Positions 12,301-23,889 of a stretch of DNA of 64,000 nucleotides are shown here, piece after piece. The stretch is from Hanleya hanleyi (taxonomy: Eukaryota; Mollusca; Polyplacophora; Lepidopleurida; Hanleyidae). How positions within the stretch are numbered: the stretch's first letter is position 1; every line of letters starts with the position of its first letter. The DNA is taken from positions 152,408-216,407 of the forward strand of contig JAVTVY010045425.1 of assembly GCA_036873755.1 (NCBI GenBank), written 5' to 3'. A model generated the notes under the pieces. That model was given only the letters and a program-made list of their open reading frames with translations, had not been told where the DNA came from and ran no database searches. The position numbers were made by a program, and so were the translations under genes.

Positions 12301-13066
12301 ATTAGCTCATCTGGGCCGAAGGCCCGTTGGGCTAATGTCATGGCCTGATTGTCCGTCGTCCGTAAACATCTTCTCCTCTGAAACCGCTTGGCCGATTAAG
12401 CTGAAACTTGGCATGCATGTTCCCCCCCAATGAGCACACCAGAATTTGTTCATGCGGTGTCGATTCAATTTTAAATATGGCTGCCATGGTGGCCATCTTG
12501 AATTTGCTAGTGAAATCTTGTCGTCATTATTTTTTGGTAACTACTTCATGGATCTTTCTCAAATTTGGTACACCACTTCCCCTTTGGATCTAGTTGTACA
12601 ACATGTGTACTTTAGTCCAATTTGAATATCCAATATGGCCACCAGGCCGCCATCTTGGATTTCCCCATGAAACTTAGTTATCGCTATTTCTCAGGAACTA
12701 CTGCATGAATCTTTCTCAAATTTGGTACACAGGTTCCCCTTGGGGTCTAGTTGTGCAAGATACCTTTTGTGGTCTGATTCAAAAATCCAATTTGGCCACC
12801 AGGCAGCCATCTTGGATTTCCCGATGAAACATTGTTATCGTGATTTCTCGGGAACTACTGCATGGATCTTTCTCAAATTTGGTACACAGATTCCTCTTGG
12901 GGTCTAGTTGTGCAAGATACCTTTTCTGCTTCGATTTGAAAATCCAATATGGCCACCAGGACATCACAAGTTAGAAACTCATCTATTAGTTCTTCAGTAA
13001 AAATTTCTTACAGCTACTTTCTCCAGTTACAGCCAGATGAGCTACAGTGCCATGGCACTATCTTTG
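12301..13066 (+). mobile_element. HINE/pearl-like family I, copy c (short)
   Basis: The 5' end TAGCTCATCTGG is at 12303-12314 and GGGCC-GAA-GGCCC follows. Only about three units of 155 bp remain, the last cut short at CACCAGGACATCACAAG. The 3' end has CCAGATGAGCTA at 13033-13044 and the hairpin AGTGCC-AT-GGCACT at 13046-13059. It shows that copy number of the internal unit varies between insertions of one family. Confidence 0.8.
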
Positions 13067-13386
13067 TAATTTATAATAGCTTGATGACATTATTTTATTT
13101 CAGAAGTACACTATTAAGTGACCGGTGTTGAACTCCTGTTAGTTTTGAATTCCGTGTCACTTTAAATGAAGGACACCATTTGCTTCAATTTTACTATCAA
13201 GTCATCCGCTTCCACATCCTATGATTTACCCTAAAGCTTTTGCATGAACCATATTTGTGTCCTAACATTTAACTTACTGTATCAAATGAAAACCGAGTTT
13301 TAATCTGTTTGTGGTGCACCAGTCTTTACCTGTGCACATTATTATGTAGCATTACCTGTGTATGATTGGAAACATTTGTCATTATT
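13067..13386. other. Intronic spacer
   Basis: No feature recognised. Confidence 0.5.
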
Positions 13387-13975
13387 ACCCCTCAGCCCAT
13401 AGGGCTGCGGGGTCTTGTGGTTGCCATGTACGTACGTCCATCCATCCATCCGTCCGTCCGTCAACATGTGTTCTTGTCTGCTGAATATTTGCAGATCTAT
13501 TAAGTCAGGCCTGACCAAACTTTGGTGAGAGCTTCCTGTATGATGACTGATAAAATGATTAGGTTTTCAGATGGCTATGATGATTTTATTATTTTTTTTT
13601 GTTTATTGATGCACTGCTATCTATGCCCATCAGGAACCCTTGGTTGTATGATGCATTGTGACTTTTGAGGGTTCCCTGATTCCAAGAAGCCCTGTGTAGC
13701 GGTCCATTCGAAATTTAGACCATCTGGAGGTATGCCCATCGGGAACCCTAGGTTGTATGTTGCATTTTGACTCTTGAGGGTTCCAGGATTCCAAGAAGCC
13801 CTGTGTAGCGGTCCATTCGAGATTCAGACCATCTGAGATATGCCCATTGGGAACCCTTGGTTGTATGTTGCATTTTGACTTGTGAAGGTTCCCTGATTCC
13901 AGGAAGACATGTGTTGCGGTCCATTCGAGATTCACACCATCTGAGAATGGTTATCATTGGAGGGAACCTCAAGGC
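13387..13975 (+). repeat. HINE-like family VI head plus 110-bp array
   Basis: The head is a near-perfect hairpin, CCCCTCAGCCC-AT-AGGGCTGCGGGG (about 13390-13416), followed by CCATCCGTCCGTCCGTC. Three tandem units of about 108 bp (near 13623, 13733 and 13840) share TATGCCCATCGGGAACCC and GCGGTCCATTCGA. No 3' end follows here. A matching tail (GGGGCTGAGGGG plus hairpin) is found at 31420-31480. Confidence 0.6.
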
Positions 13976-15235
13976 TTTAAATTAATTCACAAAACTTGTT
14001 ACTGCAGGCTCTGGTACTTTAATTCCTCAGCAAGTAGGCCAGTAAAGTTTCTGGAGGTTCAGCAGATTTTTGATGTGACAGGGGCAGTGGCATCTAATTA
14101 TTTTAGGCCTGTATTCAAGAATATCTTTAATTTGAAAACAAACTTTTTTGCTGCTTCTTTATTGAAAACGTAATTCCCAGTTGCTTCTCAATTCACACAT
14201 CATTATTGTGATATATGGGTACGGATTAGAGAAACTATAACCAATTTTTTAGATGGCCTTCGATGAGCTTATGGTGTGCAACAAGTATACGGTTGGCAAA
14301 AACAGTTCGGGTCCAGTTTTTGACAGTTAACAACCAACCAACGTGATAATTGAGGTACATATTTTAGCCTATTAAATTCCATTCTGGTGGTTTAATAGCA
14401 CCACTCATGCATGTGTCTCGGGCAGTTGAGCGGGATAAAAATGAAACTTGAAAATGAAACAATACACTAGCAGGTATGTTTTCGCCTATTGGTTTGCTGA
14501 TCCAGGAAGAAAATCTATATTTTGTGTGTTGCAGGCTTCTATGGGACTATGCAGTCAGGTTGTTATTGTTAGTAGTTTGCTGGTAAACTTACGGGTCCCT
14601 TCTTCCCGCTGCCAACTTGCATAATTTTATCGAGCAAAGGAGAGCGAGCAGCACTGTAGTGAATGAGCAATGAGAGATTTGAGTTCCACCAGAGATTCCG
14701 GCTGTTTTCATGCAATACTGTCCACAACTAACCAATATTTGAAAGATAATTAGATGCATTTCACAGCTTTCAATTTCAAAATTTCACGCTGTCAAAAAAT
14801 TCAATCTTCAAAATTTCTTTTTATTACTGTTTTAGGCAATTACCAAAGATGGGCATAATTGTGAGTGTCCCGACTGTTTCATTCTGAGCAGTCAACTGTC
14901 GCAATTATTTGTTAATGGTACAACATATTGTTTTTATTTTCTTCACGAACATATTATGGTACCTTTGAAATTATTTAAAACTAGGTAAGGATAGCCTATT
15001 TCTGGCCGGACCCACATCAGTTTTGAACCTGTTTGCGTACCTCAAGCTTATTCCCCCCCCCCCTCCAAATAATAATGATAATGGTGGGCATATGTCAATC
15101 AATGTGTTTTTATGCCAATAACCTGTTATCATACTTGCTCATGCATGATCTTTCTTGCCACTGATCAAGCTACACTTTCATGCATGCTGTAATCCCGCCG
15201 CAGCCCTTGTGTTATGCAACTCGAGTCTTATTATA
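13976..15235. other. Long intron stretch, nothing recognised
   Basis: AT-rich intron sequence with a poly-C run near 15053. No exon, repeat unit or hairpin of note was recognised. Confidence 0.5.
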
Positions 15236-15290
15236 TGTATGCATACAATTAAGCAATCTCTGATTGTTTCTTTCCTGCATTTGCATACAA
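15236..15290 (+). repeat. Solo 3' tail fragment of family II
   Basis: GCATACAATTAAGCAATCTC and the following GATTG-TTTC repeat the hairpin end of family II at 8230-8255 and 31984-32011. This copy keeps a clean AAGCAATC-TCT-GATTG stem. The G-run that normally precedes it is missing. Confidence 0.6.
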
Positions 15291-15493
15291 ATGTGAGGGT
15301 TTACCACAATGCTGGTGTCATATTCCATACTGTAAAGAATACCTTTACTTCAACTATTACATTGCTAACAGCTTTGTCAAAAAAGGGATTAAATAGTTCA
15401 TGTATCATGACATAAATTTACAGCAAGAACTGCTCTGAATTGCACACCAATTGTTCCTAACTATACATGTACATGTATTTATCAGATAAACAA

Positions 15494-15728
15494 GAGCCCT
15501 TGGTGGCCGAGTGGTCTAAGGCGCTTCGCTGGTGACCGCTAGCCTCACACCGCTGAACCGGCACGGGTTCGAGCCCAGCTGGTCCATGTGTGAAAGTTTG
15601 TCAGTTACTTGCCGAAGGGTGGTGGTTCTCTCTGGGTACTCCGGCTTCCTCCACCAACCAAACTGACTGTCACCATATGAGTGAAACAAACTTGAGTGTG
15701 ACATTAAGCCAAATTCCCTCCTCTCCCT
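15494..15728 (+). mobile_element. tRNA-derived SINE with 11-bp target duplication
   Basis: Pol III promoter boxes are visible: an A box TGGCCGAGTGG at 15504-15514 and a B box GGTTCGAGCCC at 15566-15576. The head is tRNA-Ser/Leu-like. A central domain follows with GGTACTCCGGCTTCCTCCAC-like sequence, typical of mollusc SINEs, and then a CATTAAGCCAAATTCCCTCC tail. The direct repeat CAGATAAACAA at 15483-15493 and 15729-15739 marks the target-site duplication. The head has an extra insertion in the region of the variable arm, so it is not called a functional tRNA. Confidence 0.85.
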
Positions 15729-15739
15729 CAGATAAACAA

Positions 15740-16139
15740 AATGATATAAGCTAACTTCAGAAAAAAATGTAATCGTTGAAGTTTTCCAATATCTTTCCTC
15801 TTTTAATCCACCCTCAACATCACTGACATAGAAATCATATTTTTATAATAAATGTATTGTCATTTCAAATGATGTGCATTGCCAATTATGTGCAACCTCA
15901 AATGATGTACCAACCTAGTAAAGGGCTTGCTCTTTTTGTGAAGCTGCATGTTGTAAATATCAACTGGGTTGTGGAGAGAAGAACATTTGGTGAATAAAAG
16001 TTTTTGGAAAGACAGTGGCCCATCCACTTGTTGCCAGGTTAGGGATCACATCCACTCGTTTGAGGTGGTTTCTCGATAACTGACTAATGCCGATGAATTC
16101 CTCGTCTCGAAAACTGATATTAATGGACAGGAGTCCATG
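15740..16139. other. Intronic spacer
   Basis: No feature recognised. Confidence 0.5.
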
Positions 16140-16790
16140 GCTGCCCTCACATGTTGTTTCGCCCTCACATGTTCTGTTCTCTCATATTCTACCCTCCCAT
16201 ATTATGTTCTTTCCTCCCATATTATGTCCTGCCTTCCCATGTTCTGTTCTGCTCTCCAGTATTCTGCCCTCCTGTGTTCTGTCCTCCCATGTTCTGCCCC
16301 TCCCTTGTTCTGCAATCCCAGGTTCTGTCCTTCCAAGTTCTGCCCTGCTGTGTTCTGCTCTCCCGTGTTCTGCCCTCCCATAATATGTTCTGCCCTCTCA
16401 TAATACGCATGTATATTCTTCCCTTCAGGGTCACATGTATGCCCTCCCATGTTCTGCCCCTCCCATGTTCTGTCCTCCCATAATATGTTCTGTCCTCATA
16501 TTCTGCCATCCCATGTTCTGCTCTCTCATGTTATCCCCCCCCAATGTTCTGCCCTTCCCTGTTCTGTCTTCCCATGTTCTGCCCTCCTAGGTTCTGCCCT
16601 CCCATGTTCTGTCATGCCTTATCAGTTTCTGTCCTCCCATTGTTTTGTCCCATTTTCTGTCTCGCCATTGTTTGTCCCATGCTCTGCCCTCATGTTTTGT
16701 CCCATGTTCTGCTCTACCGTATTATGTTCTGCCCTCCCCATATGCATGTCTCTCCCCATGTTCTGTCCTCCCATGTTTCAGCCAAAAAAG
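16140..16790. repeat. C/T-rich minisatellite, units about 14-15 bp
   Basis: About forty diverged copies of TGTTCTGCCCTCCCA run for 650 bp. The repeat creates long open frames in several phases on both strands, rich in Cys/Pro/Ser on + and Gly/Arg/Gln on -. These are rejected as genes. It lies about 190 bp before the exon at 16979, inside a 7.6-kb intron. Confidence 0.9.
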
Positions 16791-16978
16791 TTTCTTCTGA
16801 AGGCATCAAGAGTTCATCTCAATTGACATGGTCCTTTTACATGCTAGCATTAATGAACTAAATTCATATCTCATATTAAATGCGTATCTCTAATATTTTC
16901 TGACATTAGCACATCCAGATGGAAATTTCTCCACCAAATAATTTAATTACTCCTTTAACACTTGCATGTTTTGCGTAG

Positions 16979-17130
16979 GACCTGCCAAGAAGACACGAGT
17001 TCCTGACGATCAGACAAACTGGCTAACAGCGTACCACGAGGCAGGGCACACCATCGTCGCCCACTACACCAAAGAAGCCACGCCCCTGCACAAAGTTACA
17101 ATTATTCCACGGGGGATGTCACTTGGCCAT
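16979..17130 (+). CDS. YME1L1: YME1L1 exon with zinc-binding HEAGH motif
   Basis: This 152-bp exon encodes [19 protein letters not shown] and then the M41 metallopeptidase signature HEAGH (17035-17049): two zinc-ligand His and the catalytic Glu. It ends in the conserved PRGMSLGH block. The acceptor is TTTTGCGTAG and the donor GTAAGT. All catalytic residues are intact, which argues that this is a working gene. In this family the site degrades misfolded or regulated inner-membrane and intermembrane-space proteins. Confidence 0.96.
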
Positions 17131-17575
17131 GTAAGTCATACCCCAGCTCCTACATGTATATAAAGATGCTACAAAGAGTTAAAGGTTCTACCAAATACCC
17201 TCGGCACACTTTGCATGAAAACATACAGAGAAGCTGTGTAAAGAACAAGTTGATATTTTAAATGACATCAAATTGAATTTTTTAACATAATAAAACATAT
17301 TGAAGCCGTAATCTCCGACCCATGACGTCAGAGTCTGATTATGATCATGTCATATAATAGCGACTAGTCGGTTGTATCGGACGTCCTATTGTAAGTTGTA
17401 CAATAATTGGGTTTGACTACTATCAAGACATTACGTTTTAGCTTGAAAATGTCACCTAGAACACTCGCCACGATTGCTCGCTACAAAACATCGTAATCAC
17501 ACTTCAACGTCATGGGTCGGCAGGTCATGGCTCTTCGCTGTTTCCAAACAGGTGTGGAAATGGATGGTTTCAAGT
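17131..17575. other. Intronic spacer
   Basis: No feature recognised before the family III repeat. Confidence 0.5.
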
Positions 17576-18558
17576 TTTTGTCCCCCACTACTTAGTAGCG
17601 GGGGGGACTTAGAAACACCGGTGTCCGTAATTCCGTAAGATTTTCTTGTCCGGACAATAAGTCGTGAACGATTTAACCGATCAACTTCAAACTTGGGGTG
17701 TGCCTTGACATTGGTGAGAGGACGGTTGGGATTGTTTTTCAGCAATGTGCGTAATCTAATATGGCCGCCGTCAGCCATATTAGATTATAAGCAGTTGGAT
17801 CTTGTTCGGACAATAACTCGAGAACGATTCAACCGATCTACTTCATAATTGGAGAGTGCCTTGACATTGTTGAGAGGAGGATTAGGATTGTTTTTCAAGG
17901 ACGTGCTTAATCCAATATGGCCAATATCAGCCATACTGGATTTTATTGGATTTTAAGCAGTTTGATCTTGTCCGGACAATAGCTGGAGTGCGATTCAACT
18001 GATCTACTTCAAACTTGGGGAGTCCCTTGACCTTGGTGAGATCCCCGTTAGGATTGTGTTTCATGAACGAGCTTAATCCAATTTGGCTGCCATCTACCAG
18101 CGATATTGGATTATGTTGCATTTTAAGCAGTTGCATCTTGTCTGGACAACAACTCTAGAATAATTCAACTGATCGACTTCAAACTTGCAGTTTGGCTTGA
18201 CATCGGAGAGGACAGTTGTCAGTGCATTTCAGTTACCTGTGTAATCCAAGATGGCCACCATCACTCATCTTAGATTTTCAGCATTTAGATCTTGTCTGGA
18301 CAATAACTCTAGAATGATTCAACCAATCTACTTCAAACAGGGAGTGCATGGACATTGGTGAGAGGACAGGTATTATGTTTTATGGATGTGCATAATCCAA
18401 TATGGGTGCCATCTGCTGTATTAGATTATGTTAAGCTCATCAGCGATATCGCCATTTTCAAATCATACTCTTCATCAATGATATGAGACATCATCGACCA
18501 AAAAAAATCGACCATAGAGGTCCATGGCCCCCGCAGCAGCAGCGCCAGTTATGGTGGA
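17576..18558 (+). mobile_element. HINE-like family III, copy a
   Basis: The head is a hairpin (CCCCCaCTAC-TTA-GTAGcGGGGG) at 17582-17604 followed by GACTTAGAAACACC. About five tandem units of 150-170 bp share GGACAATAACTCGAGAACGA and CTTCAAACTTG. Many units also contain a small palindrome around AATATGGCCGCC. The tail holds GGCCCCCGC (inverse of the head's GCGGGGG) and a CCAGTTATGG-type hairpin at 18543-18556. Confidence 0.7.
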
Positions 18559-18625
18559 TGTAATTCCACCATAACTGAACTGGTGCTGCTAGCGGGGGAC
18601 ATGGACCTCTATGGTCGATTTTTTT
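18501..18625. repeat. Foldback of two inverted family III tails
   Basis: Two copies of the family III 3' tail meet tail to tail. The outer arms (18501-18526 and 18600-18625) are perfectly complementary and start with seven A's. The inner arms continue to a short loop around 18559-18565. The right copy is longer by a few bases (GAACTGGTGC versus GCGCC). It could form a strong cruciform or an RNA hairpin. Confidence 0.8.
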
Positions 18626-18630
18626 ATATA

Positions 18631-19224
18631 GGTTTCGATTACAAAGGTTAGACTCTTAAAGAAATATAACCAACTATTTTACTGTCGTTGAGAGCGATAA
18701 ACTATTATTTTAATTACAATTTGTGAAGCCTTGTTTCCGCTTTGAGGTCAACGTGGGCACTGCCATGTTGCCTGTGGGATGACATGACTGATGACGTCAG
18801 CATTCAGGACAATGTCACGGCTAATGCTTGATCCAGGGACATTCCCCGTTCCAACTACGGACATTTGAATTACTCTGGGTCCAAGTTGTAATTCAAGGAA
18901 AAAACTGGCGCAACAAATCCCACGGGGGTAATTCATGAAAGGAAAGTGGTTTAGGTTATCTCTGTCAACTGAAGAATTTCTTTCCAAGTTTTTCCAACTG
19001 AGACTTTGCCCAATTCAATTTGGACAAAATTTGAAGCTGAGCGGTAAACTAAAAGAGCATCCTCTGCAATTGTGCAGTGATTTGAGTTGAATTAAGATGC
19101 GCCTAAGATTGTAAAAAATTTCATGATTACACTTGAGCTACTAAAATCAACCAGAACATCAGTGGATTTACTGGGTTCCTTCTTGTGCGAATTATCGGCA
19201 TGACCAACACGATCGACCGTAAAT
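18631..19224. other. Intronic spacer
   Basis: No feature recognised. Confidence 0.5.
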
Positions 19225-19309
19225 CTCCATGACGTTGTGATGTTTTTAGATGAGTATACATTCACTTCCGCTCATCTAAAAACGGCGGCGCCCAAAGCAC
19301 GTCATGGAG
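19225..19309. repeat. Two-step inverted repeat
   Basis: The outer arms CTCCATGACGT (19225-19235) and ACGTCATGGAG (19299-19309) enclose inner arms TTTTTAGATGAG (19243-19254) and CTCATCTAAAAA (19271-19282). The loop is 16 bp. It may be a small MITE or remnant, 270 bp before a YME1L1 exon. Confidence 0.7.
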
Positions 19310-19576
19310 AGCAACAAAATACTCAATATTTCTTTTATTTCGCATTCTATCGACATAAGTTTTATATAATAAGGTTCGAAATACGATTGCTGATAAATAT
19401 AGTGACACTCAAAAATAAGGTAAGTACTCCGCCAAATCCCCCCCCCCCCCTCCTCCTATTAGCTGTTCAATTTGTTAATAATATTATATTGCTCTTTCAT
19501 TGTCTGGATTGAATATAGATCTATGGCTCTTTATTGAAATAACTTGATAAATAATAAAATCACACATTGTCCACAG

Positions 19577-19703
19577 ACATCGTTCATCCCCGACAAAGAG
19601 GTGTACAACAAGTCTAAGTGTCAACTGCTAGCAGAAATGGACGTGGCCATGGGTGGCAGGGTTGCTGAAGAGTTGATCTATGGTGGGGAGAAGGTCACTA
19701 CAG
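19577..19703 (+). CDS. YME1L1: YME1L1 exon (M41 core)
   Basis: This 127-bp exon encodes TSFIPDKEVYNKSKCQLLAE, then MDVAMGGRVAEELIYGGEKV and TTG. The MDVAMGGRVAEEL block is one of the best conserved stretches of FtsH/YME1 proteases and packs against the zinc site. The acceptor is TGTCCACAG and the donor GTTGGT, a weaker but valid GT donor. The last base completes Gly with the next exon. Confidence 0.96.
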
Positions 19704-20402
19704 GTTGGTATTGCTTCACTGTGATCTGCCTCCATGATCAAATTCCCATCAGTGTAACTACATATTAAAACCACTTCCACAATTGTTACATATTTGTAGA
19801 GGCATTAAAATTCCTGATACTGATAACCATCAATATTAATGGTCAAATATTCAGTTGGAATGCATTTTCAAGTATCTTGGATATTTCATGTATATTGAAG
19901 AATTGGGATTTCATGGACAAGTCTATTGACTCGAGCAGTAGCACATTGTAAGATTTCACCAAATTACTGCTGTTAAAGAAGCTCCCATTGTCGAACGTTT
20001 TTAGTGATCACCAACATGATGAAGCAGTGAGACTTCCTGTGCTCATATATGGGGCAGCCATCTCTTTTGAATATTTCCAACTTTAGTGAAACCTGTGTAC
20101 GCCGAAAATGCTTGGGACCAGATTATAGTGTCGGTTGTGACAGGTTCTGCTTTGAAATTACTTTATATTTAAGTATTGGGACCATGGATAATTCCGGTAT
20201 TTAGAGGTTGGTTGCATTACCCAGGTGTCGTTATTCACAGGTTTCACTGCATAAGTTGGCAAAAAATTTATTAATTTCAATTTTTGAGCATATTATTCTA
20301 TCTTTACAGAGGATACTTCATAAATCATATTTCCCTGCGTGATAATTCTTGACAATAATTTTGTATCAGTATAATCACACCTTCTCTGGTCTACTCTAAC
20401 AG
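19704..20402 (+). other. Short intron, nothing recognised
   Basis: A 699-bp intron between two catalytic exons. It ends TACTCTAACAG and is the shortest of the six introns seen. Confidence 0.7.
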
Positions 20403-20476
20403 GGGCGAGCAATGATTTCCAGGTCGCTACAAAGATTGCCACTGCCATGGTGAAGCTGTTTGGCATGTCCGACAAG
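20403..20476 (+). CDS. YME1L1: YME1L1 exon with third zinc-ligand Asp; GC donor
   Basis: This 74-bp exon encodes GASNDFQVATKIATAMVKLF and then GMSDK. The Asp of the ASND motif corresponds to the third zinc ligand in FtsH structures. The acceptor is CTCTAACAG. The 3' boundary is AAG|GCAAGT, a GC-AG intron: the protein homology and reading frame require the junction here, and the sequence otherwise fits the donor consensus perfectly. Reading through would add about 20 unrelated residues before a stop. Confidence 0.93.
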
Positions 20477-20759
20477 GCAAGTCAAGAAATACAGTGTTCA
20501 GTAGTAAAGCCTGTTCAGTTAACATTCTGTTCCTCGAAGTGAACAGATTCACCGACTCAAATATTATACAACTAGCATTTCACAACTTCACATGGCGACA
20601 ACAAGGGTCCAGTTCCCTATGAGATCCTGGATTGGGCAAAGTGAAAGTAAATCAGTTAGCAATACAGAACAGTGCAAGAATACATGTTATACACATTATC
20701 ACTCTGTGTCAAGAGCAAACATTTTTGCAGAATAACAGCATTCATGAGATGCCCTATTT
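20477..20759. other. Intronic spacer after GC donor
   Basis: No feature other than the GC donor at 20477-20478. Confidence 0.6.
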
Positions 20760-21495
20760 ATCTCACCTTACGAAGTAATAGCCTCAGTTGACAATCACAT
20801 AACTTCATAAGGATGACTTTTTTCTGCTTCTGAGTCTAAAGATGCTGCTTGAAAAATTGGATGAAATAGGGTAGTTGTCAGCTGTCACTAGATGATTATG
20901 CTACATGATTCTTATGATTGGGGGATACACCTGTGCTATTTATGAGATGAAATATTAATTTGTGTTCAAATTAATATGAGGTTTTGGACTTACTAATTTG
21001 CCAATTATAAGGCTTTTGTTAGATAAAAATGTACTGAAAAGTTGTTTGAATTTATTGGATGATTATGAAACTTGGTACACGTACTTCATATGATTAGAGG
21101 ATGTGCCTGTGCTATTTATAAGATGAAATATTAATTTTTGTTCAAATGTTGAGGGTTTCGTCTTAATAATTTGCCAATGACAATGTACCCTGTACATGTA
21201 CATAGAAAGTTTGCTGAAGCAGTCAGCTTTCATTGGATGAGTTTGATACTTGCTACACAAGTTTAATGTGATTCGAGAATGTGCATGTGCTTATGTACAT
21301 GTATTTAAGAAATATGACATGAAATATGAATTTTTGTCCAAATTATCGTGTTTTATACTTTGTCCTTTTCCATGGATAAGGTTTTTGTTAAGCAAAAAAT
21401 TACATGTACATGGAAAGTTTGCTCCACATATATGTTTTCAATACTGATGCAGCTTCAGTGGGAGAGATGTTTGGGGTCTCAGAATGCTTGTTAGA
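20760..21495 (+). mobile_element. HINE-like family V, copy a
   Basis: The head is ATCTCACCTTACGAA at 20760. Diverged units of about 170-180 bp contain ATTGGATGATTATGAAACTT and GTGCTATTTATGAGATGAAA. The tail carries CAATACTGATGCAG and a decayed GGGAGAGAT near 21460. It matches the better preserved copy at 41.0-44.05 kb. Confidence 0.65.
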
Positions 21496-21818
21496 CATTA
21501 CCTTATATTCAGCTTCTCACTGACTTGAACCCACCTATAGATCAGCATGCATTGGGAATTAAAAGTCATTCAGGACATTTCAAAGGGTGGGTTTAGTAAG
21601 CATACCAAATTTTACCTCAGTAATCATTGCCTTAATTGATTAATCCATTTGACTGGAGGAGGGACAGTTTAATAGTCATGTCCCATATACTGTGTATGCA
21701 TGCATATAGATGTGTACATGTTGAACATCACATTGTATTTTTTTGAAGGCAAACAAATATTCATTAAAATGAAACAAATTATTAAGTTACATGTACTGCT
21801 TCTTGTTTACTGCTTCAG
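21496..21818. other. Intronic spacer
   Basis: No feature apart from the acceptor TACTGCTTCAG at 21808-21818. Confidence 0.6.
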
Positions 21819-21935
21819 GTGGGTGTACGAGTGTTCGAATATAGTGACAGCGACCAGCCCATGTTTGTAAAAGGTAATGATGTGAGTCCAGCCATTCAGG
21901 AGCTGGTGGACAATGAAATCAAGAGGATTTTGCAG
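21819..21935 (+). CDS. YME1L1: YME1L1 exon (C-terminal helices)
   Basis: This 117-bp exon encodes VGVRVFEYSDSDQPMFVKGN and then DVSPAIQELVDNEIKRILQ. It matches the segment after the GMSDK/LG turn of YME1-type proteases, ending in the helix whose EIKRIL motif is typical of the M41 C-terminal bundle. The phase is 0 at both ends, the acceptor CTGCTTCAG and the donor GTAGGT. The following intron is 10.4 kb. Confidence 0.95.
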
Positions 21936-22064
21936 GTAGGTCCGCAATACAGATGTTTACAAGGTCCGCAATACAGATGTTTACAAGGCTAATCATGTTC
22001 GTTATTTAGTACCTGTAACAGTCCCCTCACCATTACTTTCAGTTTCTGTTCAATAAGCAGACAT

Positions 22065-23104
22065 TTAACCCTAGTGCTGTTGGACAGTTATACGTTGGTC
22101 GAAGTCTGAGCGTCGGGCTGTCAAGCAGAGTTCAAAATGGACTCAAAAACGGCGACTGTCTAGTCATTGGAATTGATAAATAAATTGAAATAATGGATGG
22201 TATTTGATGCATGATACATCAATTTGGAACCCTGAACATGTATTCAGAACATATTTGACATTTTACAGCTTTAGAAATATTTAGGAATTGCAATTTGGCA
22301 AAAATAGTGTACCGTAAAACTCACGTAAATAATTTTATCATGTTCAGATTAATACCGATGGACGGTATGTTTTGCTTCATCTCGACTAAATAACTCGTCT
22401 AAAATCTTATAGATGTCACGATATGTATTCCTGGTTACTTATAGCATAACGAATATTGAAAATTTATTAAACATTCCACATAAATCGGTAAAAATCATGT
22501 TGCTTGGCTTCATCCATTCTGTCTGTCGAATTCGGCCACGGCACATGCGCACTCGCAGATGTTTTATGTTAATGAGCAGTTTGACCAATCAGAAAGTTGG
22601 GTTACGTCAGGTAATCAGAATTTTCGCAGGTGAATGAAAAAGATTTTAAAAACATGACCATTTTACCAAATAACATCGACGCATTTCTACTACTTGACAG
22701 AAATAGTTTGTTTCGAAATGAAAGCAGAGTTGTTGCCCTTCTATTTGATATCTCGAATGTGGAGAGTGTCTTCCTGGATTTCGTTGTAGATGGTTGTAAA
22801 CACGCTTCGTTTTAACGAACTTTTCCAAATAAATGACACTGTATTACATTTGTAGACGATCTTCACATATCCAAGTCTCTCTTTTAGTAATAAACACCAA
22901 ATTTACGTGAAATATTTCATGAAATAATACGTTTTAGATGGAGTGAGCTGGTGTCTGGTTTGATTTTTCCACACTTGGCTCCAAATTGTTTCGAAAGACG
23001 ATCAAACATCTGATTGTTTCTCCGAACGTATATGTCCAGAGTCGACACTGGGAACATGACAGTCTAACTCTGTGTCTATCCGGAGTTGACAGCACAAGGG
23101 TTAA
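22065..23104. mobile_element. TTAA-flanked element, about 1.03 kb
   Basis: TTAA at 22065-22068 and 23101-23104 borders a segment whose ends are CCCTAGTGCTGT and ACAGCACAAGGG, a 12-bp inverted repeat with one mismatch. A TTAA target duplication and CCC ends are hallmarks of the piggyBac superfamily. The short frames inside (for example 22413-22637) show no transposase DDD motif, so it appears non-autonomous. Confidence 0.65.
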
Positions 23105-23889
23105 TACTGAGAATGTTGGAACTATCGCATTCAACCACCATGACCATGTTTAGTTTCTACAGGTTACTGTTGTGAGTATTATTCAGTTACTGAGTTGAAC
23201 TTGAAGGTTTACTGAACAGCTTTCAAGGAGACCTAAATGAGAGTAATGCTAGCCTGTGCTAAATGTATAGGGGGCCTCACCCAGTAGATCGACACAGTTT
23301 ATTGATAACTGATGTCATCATGATTGGTCTGGGTTTATCTCTACCAGTTTGTTATCCAGGTGCATTGGATACCATCTCAATCCTTCTCGAAATCAATTTG
23401 AGATTAACAGACAAATTTCATATCCGTCTTGGAAACCTTGACCTTCCAATCGAGAACAAATCAGCAGGGAACCTTTTGAGAAATTGTCATGTGTCACAGT
23501 TCTGCGCCCTCCTGGATTTAAGCATTTTATGTCCAAGGCGTCGAGTATCCATCTTGATAAATGGAGTTTTACAGATACAACAGTGAATCATGGGATATCA
23601 ATTTTATTTATTTTATTTTATTTATTTTTAGTTGGCTTGTCAAGAAAATTTGAAGAAAATTCAGTCGATCACAGGGTTTCTGTGTACTTTGTAGGTTCAT
23701 TGGATATGATCCTTGATATGCCTGAACACCCTCAACCTACTTCCACCACTTCGTGCTGCTTGCTGTTCACTGCAACAAGCGCTCAGGCCATCCTTAAAAA
23801 AAAAATTTTAAATATGGCTGTTGGGCATAACCCGGTTGCCCCATCAAAAAACCGGCGACCCAAAAGTTTTTATTGGTCATCTGTTGCCG
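23105..23889. other. Intronic sequence, nothing recognised
   Basis: Contains a TTTATTTTATTTTATTTATT run near 23604. Open frames at 23263-23936 have no recognisable family motif and are treated as chance. Confidence 0.45.

Noticed and set aside
15494..15580. tRNA gene (Ser/Leu-like A and B boxes)
   Set aside because: The boxes belong to a SINE with a non-tRNA body, an A/T-poor 3' domain and an 11-bp target duplication; the cloverleaf is disturbed by extra sequence.
16087..16861. Several overlapping frames of 80-125 residues on both strands
   Set aside because: All are produced by the 14-15-bp C/T-rich minisatellite, with composition dictated by the repeat.
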